This document shows, piece after piece, positions 24,118 to 32,141 of a stretch of DNA of 64,000 nt. The position numbers and the translations under genes are program-made. The DNA comes from Crickella sp963642455 (GTDB lineage: Bacteria; Bacillota; Clostridia; Peptostreptococcales; Anaerovoracaceae). The notes below the pieces were generated by a model. That model had not been told where the DNA came from. It saw only the letters and a list, made by a program, of their open reading frames with translations, and searched no databases. Numbering within the stretch: position 1 is the stretch's first letter; every line of letters begins with the position of its first letter. Location: assembly GCA_963642455.1 (NCBI GenBank), contig CAVIGM010000004.1, positions 1-64,000 on the forward strand. Reading direction: 5' to 3'.

Positions 24118-25029
24118 ATGAAGCTGACATTAGAGCAAAGACAGAGAATAGAGAACGTAGTATATGTGACGATAGGAAACATACTTGCGGCAGGTGCGAT
24201 TAACCTTATAATTACACCAATGCATCTCTACAATGGCGGTTTTACCGGAATCGCGCAGATTATCAGAACTGTGCTTGTGGATATCATCGGAATTCCGACA
24301 ATTCCTGGCGTTGATTATCTTGGCATCGTCTATTATGCAATCAATATTCCGCTGTTCGTACTTGGATACAAGGTGCTCGGCAAAAGGTATTGCATAACGT
24401 CGATGTTCTCGATAGGAGAGCTCTCCTTGGCAATGGCACTCATTCCCGTAGCCAAAGAGCCGCTTTTCAACAACTATCTTGCGGCCTGCCTTGTCGGCGG
24501 AGTAATCGCAGGCATCGGTGCTGGCTTTGTTATGAGAGGCGGAACATCGGGTGGCGGACAGGACATCATCGGCATGGCAATGGCCAAGCTCAAGCCTAAC
24601 GCTAAGGTTGGAACCGTCGGAATAATCATCAGCTTCTTCGTATATCTGGCTTGCTTCCTGATCTACGATATAGAGATTGTAATTTATTCATTCATCTATT
24701 CGACCATAATCAACATTGCGATAGACAGGGTGTTCGTGCAGAACATCAATATGCAGGCGATGATTTTCACCAAGAAAGAGGGAATCTCCAATCTTATAAT
24801 GACAGAGCTCAAAAGAGGTGTTACAAGATGGGAGGGCGAGGGCGCTTATACCAACGAGACAACTCATGTCCTTGTCGTAATGATTTCCAAATACGAAAGA
24901 GGAAGACTCCTCGAGCTTGTTCAAAGCGTGGACCCAAATGCCTTTGTAATGATCAATGAAGGAACCAGCGTCTACGGCAATTTCAGCAAGAGGCTGACAA
25001 GCGAAGAGAACATACATAGAAAATATTAG
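24118..25029 (+). CDS. YitT family membrane protein (second copy)
   Basis: This 303-residue paralogue of the protein at 15431 has the same layout: hydrophobic N-terminal half (AAGAINLIITPMHLYNGGF, GIGAGFVMRGGTSGGGQDII) and C-terminal DUF2179 domain (AMIFTKKEGISNLIMTELK and VTRWEGEGAYT). Function is unknown. The ribosome site GGGAGAG directly follows the 10-bp array. It is terminated by the hairpin at 25040, shared with thrC. Confidence 0.86.
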   Translation: MKLTLEQRQRIENVVYVTIGNILAAGAINLIITPMHLYNGGFTGIAQIIRTVLVDIIGIPTIPGVDYLGIVYYAINIPLFVLGYKVLGKRYCITSMFSIGELSLAMALIPVAKEPLFNNYLAACLVGGVIAGIGAGFVMRGGTSGGGQDIIGMAMAKLKPNAKVGTVGIIISFFVYLACFLIYDIEIVIYSFIYSTIINIAIDRVFVQNINMQAMIFTKKEGISNLIMTELKRGVTRWEGEGAYTNETTHVLVVMISKYERGRLLELVQSVDPNAFVMINEGTSVYGNFSKRLTSEENIHRKY

Positions 25030-25039
25030 AAAAACGAAA

Positions 25040-25073
25040 AACGAGGAAATCAGTATCCGCTGACTTCCTCGTT
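25040..25073. terminator. Bidirectional terminator between yitT and thrC
   Basis: The stem pairs 25040-25053 with 25060-25073 (14 bp, one mismatch) with loop TATCCG. A-rich sequence precedes it and CTATTTT follows, so it can serve both convergent genes. Confidence 0.85.
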
Positions 25074-25097
25074 CTATTTTCAGAGCTATTCCTCGAA

Positions 25098-25199
25098 CTA
25101 TTCTCGATTTGTTCTCGGTCTGTTTCTCGAGCTGTTCTCGATTTGTTCTCGGTCTGTTTCTCGAGCTGTTCTCGATTTGTTCTCGGTCTGCTTCCCAAG
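25098..25199 (-). repeat. Three 34-bp tandem repeats abutting the thrC stop codon
   Basis: Units 25098-25131, 25132-25165 and 25166-25199 are nearly identical (one change in unit 1, three in unit 3). On the minus strand the array begins at the first base after the thrC stop, and the unit includes CTCGAGAA, which is also the end of the thrC coding sequence. It probably arose by duplication of the gene end. Confidence 0.9.
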
Positions 25200-26423
25200 C
25201 TACTTCTCGAGAACCGCGCGGAGCTTGTCCATATCTGGCTCGAGCTTGATTGGCTCGCCGGCGGCCTTGATGCCGTTCGCCGTATCCTTGAGACCATTTC
25301 CCGAAACGATTACCACAACGCTTGCGTCCTTAGGAATCTTGCCCTCGGCGCAGAGCTTCGTAAGACCAGCCATTCCAGTTACGCCGGCCGGCTCGCCGAA
25401 TACTCCACATTCTCTGCCTGTCACACGCATTGCCTCGAGTATCTCGTCATCACTAACCTCAACTGTAAGACCATTTGATTCAATAATCGCATTGATAGCC
25501 TTGTCTGGATTACGAGGAACGCCAACTGCGATTGAATCCGCAAGAGTATCCTCTTCCATTGGTTCCCAAGGCTTGCCAGTCTCAACTGCTCTGTTGATAG
25601 GGCAAGTCTTCTCAGCCTGTGCGGAGATAAGTCTTGGAAGCTTATCGATAAGTCCTGCAGCATAAAGATCCTTGAAACCTTTCCATACACCTGCGATAGT
25701 GCAGCCGTCGCCTGTCGAAAGAGCCACATAATCAGGAGCCTTCCAAGCGAGCTGCTCGCCTATCTCAAGCGAAACGGTTTTCTTTCCTTCCATGAGATAT
25801 GGATTGATTGCGGCATTTCTGTTATACCAGCCGTATTCGTCGATTGCGGCCTTAGATAATTCGAAAGTATCCTCGTAGCTACCCTGAACGGAGATTACAG
25901 TTGCGCCGAAGATGAGAAGCTGTGCAACCTTGCCGACAGGAGCTCTGCCAGGTACAAAAATATATGATTTAAGTCCTGCAGCTGCTGCGTTTCCTGCAAG
26001 TGATGAAGCCGCATTTCCCGTTGATGAGCAGGCGATTTCTGTATAGCCTGCCTCGATAGCCTTGGCAACAGCCATTGAGCTTGCTCTGTCCTTAAGTGAG
26101 GCTGTTGGGTTAAGACCATCGTCCTTCAGATAGAGCTTGCCGATGCCGAGCTTAGCAGCCATGCGAGGCTCTTCATATAAAGGCGAGCAGCCAACTCGAA
26201 GTGGTGGCTGAGCCGTATCTTCTTCTACAGGGAGAAAAGCCCTGTATCTCCACATCGAACGCTCGTTGCAGTTAGCGAAGAATTCTTTTGTAGCCTTTGT
26301 CTTGATGTATTCGTAATCATATACGACATCGAGAATTCCGCCGCATTCGCAGGTCGTTGCGTCAGGCTTAGCTTCATATTCCTTGCCGCACTTGATACAG
26401 CGCAGGCATTTAACGTTCTTCAT
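25200..26423 (-). CDS. thrC: Threonine synthase
   Basis: The start is set at ATG 26423 because AAGGAGG lies 6 bases upstream; the open frame extends further but only through a simple-sequence tract. The 407-residue PLP enzyme has an N-terminal cysteine set (CLRCIKCGKEY and TCECGG) like the zinc-ribbon of many threonine synthases, the Schiff-base lysine in LKDRASSMAVAKA, and the phosphate loop STGNAASSLAGNAAAAG. It converts O-phosphohomoserine to threonine. No other threonine gene is near. A T-box leader was not found. The stop is followed at once by the 34-bp repeats. Confidence 0.92.
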   Translation of the reverse strand: MKNVKCLRCIKCGKEYEAKPDATTCECGGILDVVYDYEYIKTKATKEFFANCNERSMWRYRAFLPVEEDTAQPPLRVGCSPLYEEPRMAAKLGIGKLYLKDDGLNPTASLKDRASSMAVAKAIEAGYTEIACSSTGNAASSLAGNAAAAGLKSYIFVPGRAPVGKVAQLLIFGATVISVQGSYEDTFELSKAAIDEYGWYNRNAAINPYLMEGKKTVSLEIGEQLAWKAPDYVALSTGDGCTIAGVWKGFKDLYAAGLIDKLPRLISAQAEKTCPINRAVETGKPWEPMEEDTLADSIAVGVPRNPDKAINAIIESNGLTVEVSDDEILEAMRVTGRECGVFGEPAGVTGMAGLTKLCAEGKIPKDASVVVIVSGNGLKDTANGIKAAGEPIKLEPDMDKLRAVLEK

Positions 26424-26460
26424 AGTGTTCCTCCTTGAATATCTTAATCTGATATATAGA

Positions 26461-26504
26461 CATATACACACGCATACGGATACGCATACGCACATATATG
26501 CACG
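26461..26504. other. Alternating purine-pyrimidine tract in the thrC-ABC intergenic region
   Basis: Over about 44 bases purines and pyrimidines alternate with a single break, mostly as CA, CG and TA steps. Such tracts can adopt left-handed or flexible DNA. It lies in the likely leader of thrC. Confidence 0.5.
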
Positions 26505-26654
26505 AAAGCTCGGGGCGTCTCTATAAGCGCGCCAAGCTTGCAAACCAAAATTTATTTTACAATATATCCTCGGAGAATGTCTCTCCTTGTTTCAAAAAAA
26601 TCCCGATTGTGTTAATATATTCGCATAAATGTTTGGAGAAAGAAAAGAAAGAAT

Positions 26655-29600
26655 ATGCTTGAACTAAGAAACATCACGAAAATTTACGAAACGGGAAGTG
26701 AGGATGTGCATGCGCTTAGAGGCGTGAGCATCAACTTCAGACCAAATGAATTTGTGTCGATTCTCGGCCAGTCGGGCTGCGGCAAGACCACACTTCTCAA
26801 CATCATGGGAGGCCTCGACCATTACACTGATGGCGACCTCATTATCAACGGCGTCAGCACGAAGGAATATGAGGATGCCGACTGGGACGCTTATCGAAAT
26901 CATTCGATAGGCTTCGTTTTCCAGAACTACAACCTGATTCATCATCAGACCGTTCTTTCAAATGTCATGCTTGCCTTGACGCTTTCGGGCGTATCCGAGG
27001 AGGAAACAAGAAAAAGAGCGATTGAGGCGCTCGAGGCTGTCGGGCTCGGAGACCAGATTAACAAGAAGCCAGCTCAGATGTCGGGCGGGCAGATGCAGCG
27101 TGTTGCAATCGCAAGAGCGCTTATAAATAATCCGGATATTCTCCTTGCGGATGAGCCGACTGGAGCGCTCGATTCCGAGACCAGTATTCAAATTATGTCT
27201 ATTCTCAAGAAAGTCGCTGAGGATAGGCTTGTTATCATGGTTACTCACAACCCTGAGCTTGCGGCCGAATATTCTACGAGAATCATCAGGCTCGCTGACG
27301 GCCTCGTGACGGGGGACTCGAACCCTTATAACGAGGCGGCCGAAGACGCAGCCGCAGACGGAAGCGCTGCAAATCTGAACGCTACCGACGGAGCCGCAGT
27401 TGCGAACGCCGCCGCCGCTGGAAGCGCCGCCGAAGCGAACGCAGTCGCCGACGACGGAAGCGGCACGAAGCGCAAGCACGGACACAAATCCGAAAGGCTA
27501 CGCTCGATGTCGATGAAGACCGCGCTCGGACTTTCACTTAACAACCTGATGACCAAGAAAGCGCGAACAATCCTCACCAGTTTTGCAGGAAGCATAGGAA
27601 TCATCGGCATTGCACTGATTCTGTCCGTAAGTACGGGCTTCCAGGATTATATCGACCAGATCGAAAACGACACCCTCACAAGCTATCCGCTGACAATCGA
27701 ATCCGAGACCGCGGACATGTCCTCGATGCTGACAGCTTTCGGTACGTCCGTCGAAGAGAGCAAGGGAGCGAAAAAAGGCGAGGTCAAGGAAATGCAGATG
27801 ATGTCGAAGATGTTCGCAAGCGTCGGCTCAAATGACCTTACAAGCTTCAAGAATTATCTCGAGAAGAAGGACGACGAAATTGGCGACAATTTCAAATGGA
27901 TACAGTCGAGCTACGGAGTTGTTCCTCAGGTATATTCGACAAGCTTCAAATACGGAGTTCAGCAGGTGAGCCCGGGCTCTCTCATGTCCTCGTATTTCAA
28001 TACTTTGCAGCAGACAGCCATGTCTTATTCGAATATGGATGTTTTCTTTGAACTTGTGAACAACGAGAGCATGGTCGAGGAGAACTACAAGGTGCTCAAG
28101 GGCGAGTGGCCGACAAAGTACAACGAGGTGGTTCTGGTTTTGCAGGATGAAAAAACACTGAGTGACTATGTCTCGTACAGTCTCGGCCTCAGAGATCCGC
28201 AAGAGCTCAAGGATATGGTAAATGCCATGATGAAGGGCGAGCAGGTGTCAAATGAAAGCGAGCCTCTCAAGTGGGACTATGATGATCTTCTGGGCATGGA
28301 ATTTGCGCTTGTTGCGACAACGGACAAATATAAATACAACAGCGGATATAATGTGTGGGAGGATATGTCCTCTGATGAGGCGTACATGAAGGAGCTTATC
28401 AATAATTCCGAGAAGCTTAAGATTACTTGCATTGCATGCCCTAATCCGGACAATACCTCGGCTACGGCCTCATCGGGAATCGGTTATCTGCCTGAGCTTA
28501 CAGAGCATATCATAGACAGCGCCGCTGATACTGACATCGTTAAGCAGCAGCTTGCGAACAAGGACGTGGATGTCTTTAGCGGTAAGACTTTCGAGGATTT
28601 GAAAAATAATACAAATTCTGAGCTTGGCTTCGGCGATATGATTTCGATTGATGAGGCGAAGCTTGCATCGGCACTTGGCGGCAATCTCAGTGAGGATGCA
28701 ATTAAGAAATTGATAGAAGATAATACAAAGAATGCGCTTAAGGATATTGACCCTACGCCTATTGCACAGGCTGTTGTTGAGGATTTGACTACGCAGCTTA
28801 CTGCAGTCAACACAAGCCTCGCTACCAATTATGGTGACTCAAGTGGAAAAGTTACTATCACGGATAAGGCGATTGTCGGGAATACAGTGCAGAGCAATTA
28901 CAGCAAAGGTCAATACAGTGCGATTGTAAATAAGCTTCTGGATAAATATGCGACCAAGCTTACTGCAGAATTCGAGGCTAATGACATGAGCCTTACATCC
29001 GCACAAATCATGACCCTCATGGGTGAGACTTTGAAGGATAAGGAGAATACAAGCCTTGTTTCTGATTATGCAACAGGACTTGCAATTCAGCAGACCGCCG
29101 GCAATGTCCCAACAGCAATGGCTAATCTTGCGCTCAAGATGGGAAGCATGTTCAATGTCGATCCATCCGGAATTGCTGATGCCTTTACAATGACAATGGA
29201 TGAGGACGAGCTTACAAGGCTTATTTCGTCCTCGATGTCGAGTAGCTCAAGTTCAAGCTACGGACAGAACCTAAGAAGCCTCGGATATGCGGAATATGAC
29301 AACCCATACAGAATGCTTTTCTATCTGAAAGATTTCGACGCAAAAGAGAATTTCATGGACTTCATTGACGAATATAACGATGAAATGAAGGCTTCGGACC
29401 AGGATGATAAGGTAATTAACTATACCGACTATACTGGCATCATGATGAAATCCGTCAAGAAGATAACCAACAGCGTAAGCTATGTTCTGATTGCCTTTGT
29501 AGCGATTTCTCTAATCGTTTCGTCGATAATGATAGGGGTAATCACGTATATTTCGGTACTCGAAAGGACGAAGGAAATCGGAATTCTGCGTGCGATTGGA

Positions 29601-29879
29601 GCCTCGAAGAAAGACATTTCGAGAATCTTCAATGCGGAGACGATTATCGTCGGCTTCTGCGCAGGCCTCATTGGAATCATAGTATCGCTGCTTCTTCTGA
29701 TACCGATTAACGCAATACTGTATAAGCTGACTGCGATTGCGACACTTAAGGCTAAGCTGCCTGTAGTAAGCGCCTTTATACTTGTTGCTATCAGCGTGAT
29801 GCTGACCTTCATCGCAGGCCTCATTCCATCTGGCATGGCGGCAAAGAAGGATCCGGTCGAAGCGCTAAGAACGGAGTAG
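26655..29879 (+). CDS. MacB-like ABC transporter, ATPase fused to FtsX permease
   Basis: The 1074-residue protein combines an N-terminal ATPase (Walker A GQSGCGKTT near 38-46, signature SGGQMQRVAIARAL, Walker B LLADEPTGALD) with a permease of MacB/FtsX type: one helix at about 306-325, a very large extracytoplasmic domain (about 330-930), then three C-terminal helices (VLIAFVAISLIVSSIMIGVI and following). A linker at about 228-285 is Ala/Asp-rich and built of imperfect short repeats. The extracytoplasmic part holds a Ser-rich tract. Such proteins drive extrusion or periplasm-side mechanics and often give antimicrobial-peptide resistance; the substrate is unknown. An extended -10 (TGTTAATAT, 26611-26618) precedes it. 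Confidence 0.88.
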   Translation: MLELRNITKIYETGSEDVHALRGVSINFRPNEFVSILGQSGCGKTTLLNIMGGLDHYTDGDLIINGVSTKEYEDADWDAYRNHSIGFVFQNYNLIHHQTVLSNVMLALTLSGVSEEETRKRAIEALEAVGLGDQINKKPAQMSGGQMQRVAIARALINNPDILLADEPTGALDSETSIQIMSILKKVAEDRLVIMVTHNPELAAEYSTRIIRLADGLVTGDSNPYNEAAEDAAADGSAANLNATDGAAVANAAAAGSAAEANAVADDGSGTKRKHGHKSERLRSMSMKTALGLSLNNLMTKKARTILTSFAGSIGIIGIALILSVSTGFQDYIDQIENDTLTSYPLTIESETADMSSMLTAFGTSVEESKGAKKGEVKEMQMMSKMFASVGSNDLTSFKNYLEKKDDEIGDNFKWIQSSYGVVPQVYSTSFKYGVQQVSPGSLMSSYFNTLQQTAMSYSNMDVFFELVNNESMVEENYKVLKGEWPTKYNEVVLVLQDEKTLSDYVSYSLGLRDPQELKDMVNAMMKGEQVSNESEPLKWDYDDLLGMEFALVATTDKYKYNSGYNVWEDMSSDEAYMKELINNSEKLKITCIACPNPDNTSATASSGIGYLPELTEHIIDSAADTDIVKQQLANKDVDVFSGKTFEDLKNNTNSELGFGDMISIDEAKLASALGGNLSEDAIKKLIEDNTKNALKDIDPTPIAQAVVEDLTTQLTAVNTSLATNYGDSSGKVTITDKAIVGNTVQSNYSKGQYSAIVNKLLDKYATKLTAEFEANDMSLTSAQIMTLMGETLKDKENTSLVSDYATGLAIQQTAGNVPTAMANLALKMGSMFNVDPSGIADAFTMTMDEDELTRLISSSMSSSSSSSYGQNLRSLGYAEYDNPYRMLFYLKDFDAKENFMDFIDEYNDEMKASDQDDKVINYTDYTGIMMKSVKKITNSVSYVLIAFVAISLIVSSIMIGVITYISVLERTKEIGILRAIGASKKDISRIFNAETIIVGFCAGLIGIIVSLLLLIPINAILYKLTAIATLKAKLPVVSAFILVAISVMLTFIAGLIPSGMAAKKDPVEALRTE

Positions 29880-29928
29880 ATGGCGCGACAAAGGCCCTTC
29901 AAGCAACAAGCGTCGCGCCCAGTGGCGA

Positions 29929-29956
29929 AAAAGGAGGACGAATTCGTCCTCCTTTT
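29929..29956. terminator. Perfect 28-bp palindromic terminator
   Basis: AAAAGGAGGACGAA and its exact complement form an uninterrupted palindrome centred on GAATTC, with A tract before and T tract after. It serves the convergent ABC and PLP-enzyme genes. A second stem GGCGCGAC/GTCGCGCC (29883-29918) lies just upstream. Confidence 0.85.
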
Positions 29957-29986
29957 CGGTGTTATTGATGTATTAACTTCAATTAT

Positions 29987-31444
29987 TTATTTAGCTGCAA
30001 CAGCCTCGTTGAATGCGGTAATCAGCTTGTCGATTTCGGCAGCCTGCTTCTGAACATCTTCGAAGTAGGTTCCGTACCACTGTGCATTCAGATCCTCTGA
30101 AGTCTTGCCCTGCTGCTCAACCCATGTGTAGTACTTGAGGTTGTGAACTCTCTTGCGCTCTGGGTATGTGAGCTCGAGCATATTGTCAGTCTTAATGCAA
30201 GCGATGTGCTTAGTGTAGTCTACAGCAGCCTTCTCGTGGCTGTAAGCTCCGTCTCTTGCCTCGAGCTCTGCGATTCTGCTCTGATACATTACTACGGAGT
30301 CTGTAAGAACTGTTCCGATTATATCGTTCTCTGTGAACTCATAGTATTTAGCCATCTTGATGCAGCAGAGAAGGTTAGCTACGCCGCTGATTCCAAGAAG
30401 TGCGAGCTGGTCAAGCCACTCTCTGTTAACGCCAAGATCCTTAGCGAGGAAGTCGCGACCTTCAGGGTCGTTGAAGAGTCTGATAAGCTCCTTGCTGTCC
30501 TGATCGTGAATTCCGATAATGATGTCTGTTTTCTTAACATCGTGAATCCATGGAACGTGCTTGTCGCCGATACCCTCGATGTCGTGCTCGCCAAAACCAT
30601 TCTCAAGAAGTGTAGGGCACTCGATGGCCTCGCCTGCACCAAGCTTAAGTGTTGGGAATTCTTCCTTGAGCTTGTCGCCTGCGCCGATAGTTCCAGCTGA
30701 ACCTGTTGTGAAGCAAGCGCCTGCGAATTTGTCGCCAGGCTTCTTAATCATATTGAAGGCTTCAATCATTGCATTACCAGTTACCTCATAATGCCAGAGG
30801 TGGTTACCCATCTGCTCGAACTGGTTGAAAATCATATTGCTTGGGTCGAGTGAGAGCTCGTGAGTCTTATCGAAAATCTCCTTAACATTTGATTCTGAGC
30901 CAGGTGTTGCGATAACCTCAGCACCGATTGAATGAAGCCAGTCAAATCTCTCTTGGCTCATTCCCTCAGGGAGAATTGCGATAGGGTGAACGCCAAGAAG
31001 TGCGCTGTTGAATGCGCCTCCGCGGCAGTAGTTACCTGTTGATGGCCATACAGCCTTATGATATTCGGAGTCATAGTGACCTGTAACAAGCTCAGGAACC
31101 AGGCATCCGAAGGAAGCTCCTACCTTGTGGCAGCCTGTTGGGAACCACTTTCCTACGAGTGCAAAAATTCTTGCTTTTACACCTGTAAGTTCCGAAGGAA
31201 ATTCGATAACGTTAGGTGCTCCGAAAAGTCCGCCGCTTTCCTTAGGCTCGTTGTGCCAGTTAACTCTGAAGAGGTTAACAGGGTCAACGTCCCAAAGACC
31301 TGTGTTTGCAAGCTTGTCCTTAATTTCCTGTGGAATTAAAGAAGGGTCCTTCATCTGTGCGAATGTAGGAATAACGATTCCGTTCTCGCGTGCACGATTA
31401 ATATTGTGCTCAAGACCCTCTTTGTTGATTTCAAGATTAATCAT
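29987..31444 (-). CDS. Fold-type II PLP-dependent enzyme of uncertain substrate
   Basis: The 485-residue protein belongs to the tryptophan synthase beta/cysteine synthase superfamily. The likely Schiff-base lysine is in TGCHKVGASFG, and WPSTGNYCRGGAFNSALLG is the cofactor phosphate loop. The glycine-rich block is TGSAGTIGAGDKL. It is longer than cysteine synthases by about 150 residues and has an extended C-terminus. I cannot assign the substrate; cysteine, serine or cysteate chemistry would fit the fold. AAAGGAG precedes ATG. An A/T-rich promoter zone has TATAAT on the minus strand (31489-31494). It is monocistronic with a strong terminator. Confidence 0.8.
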   Translation of the reverse strand: MINLEINKEGLEHNINRARENGIVIPTFAQMKDPSLIPQEIKDKLANTGLWDVDPVNLFRVNWHNEPKESGGLFGAPNVIEFPSELTGVKARIFALVGKWFPTGCHKVGASFGCLVPELVTGHYDSEYHKAVWPSTGNYCRGGAFNSALLGVHPIAILPEGMSQERFDWLHSIGAEVIATPGSESNVKEIFDKTHELSLDPSNMIFNQFEQMGNHLWHYEVTGNAMIEAFNMIKKPGDKFAGACFTTGSAGTIGAGDKLKEEFPTLKLGAGEAIECPTLLENGFGEHDIEGIGDKHVPWIHDVKKTDIIIGIHDQDSKELIRLFNDPEGRDFLAKDLGVNREWLDQLALLGISGVANLLCCIKMAKYYEFTENDIIGTVLTDSVVMYQSRIAELEARDGAYSHEKAAVDYTKHIACIKTDNMLELTYPERKRVHNLKYYTWVEQQGKTSEDLNAQWYGTYFEDVQKQAAEIDKLITAFNEAVAAK

Positions 31445-31568
31445 TTGTGTTATGCTCCTTTGACTTTAACTAATATTTCAACTTGGATATTATACAACAT
31501 CTAACAATAAGTAGCATGTCATTTATATAAAATCTCGCAAATATCCGCAAATATTATATAGTTGGATA

Positions 31569-31597
31569 TTCAAAATCGCAAGGCGTTATGCTATAAT
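31569..31597 (+). promoter_or_regulatory. Candidate promoter for the small membrane protein gene
   Basis: TTCAAA (31569-31574), a 17-bp spacer and TATAAT (31592-31597) preceded by TGC (extended -10). Confidence 0.6.
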
Positions 31598-31635
31598 AAC
31601 ACCAAATTCAAAACAAGAAAGAGGTATATAGAAAT

Positions 31636-32046
31636 ATGGGAAAAGGTAAGCAGAGGCCACCGATGTATAACAGACAGTCGATGGGCTATCAGCAGAATGT
31701 ATATAAGCAGCAGATGAAGCAGAACAAGGTCGAGATGCCTAAGAAGATCGACATGGACAAGATCACCAAGATCTACAAGTACGGTGGCATTGCATGGCTT
31801 GTTCTTTCGATACTGCTTGCGATTTTCGTTACACCTAAGACACTGATTCCAATGGCAATTATCGCAATCGTAGCTGTTGGCGGCATGGTTCTTTATATGC
31901 GCAATTACGAGAAGAAATACATTCTCGCATATAAGAAAATGGAAGTTCCTAAGGAATATTTCCTTAAGCAGCTTAAGAAGGGTGGATCGGACGCTAAGTC
32001 AATCGCGAAGGTTTCAAAGAGATGGGACAAGATTAAGGTTGACTAA
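31636..32046 (+). CDS. Small two-helix membrane protein, unknown function
   Basis: The 136-residue protein has a Gln/Lys/Met-rich cytoplasmic N-terminus (about 45 residues), two adjacent membrane helices (IAWLVLSILLAIFV and TLIPMAIIAIVAVGGMVLYM) and a basic C-terminal tail (KSIAKVSKRWDKIK). I do not recognise a family. Good promoter and terminator make it a clear stand-alone gene. The strongly basic tails on both sides suggest binding to lipid head groups, nucleic acid or an acidic partner, which is only inference. Confidence 0.75.
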   Translation: MGKGKQRPPMYNRQSMGYQQNVYKQQMKQNKVEMPKKIDMDKITKIYKYGGIAWLVLSILLAIFVTPKTLIPMAIIAIVAVGGMVLYMRNYEKKYILAYKKMEVPKEYFLKQLKKGGSDAKSIAKVSKRWDKIKVD

Positions 32047-32068
32047 TTTGCTAATCAGAATCTATATG

Positions 32069-32100
32069 GAGGGATGAGCTTAGTTCTCATCCCTTTTTTT
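32069..32100 (+). terminator. Rho-independent terminator
   Basis: GGGATGAG, loop CTTAGTT, CTCATCCC, then a run of seven T (with one more base on each side). Confidence 0.93.
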
Positions 32101-32141
32101 CAAAATAATCGGTTCATTACGAACTTTTCGGAGATGAGAAC

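Noticed and set aside
26424..26543. Longer N-terminus for threonine synthase
   Set aside because: The extension is a translation of simple sequence (Cys/Val alternation), while ATG 26423 has a strong ribosome site and begins the conserved zinc-ribbon.
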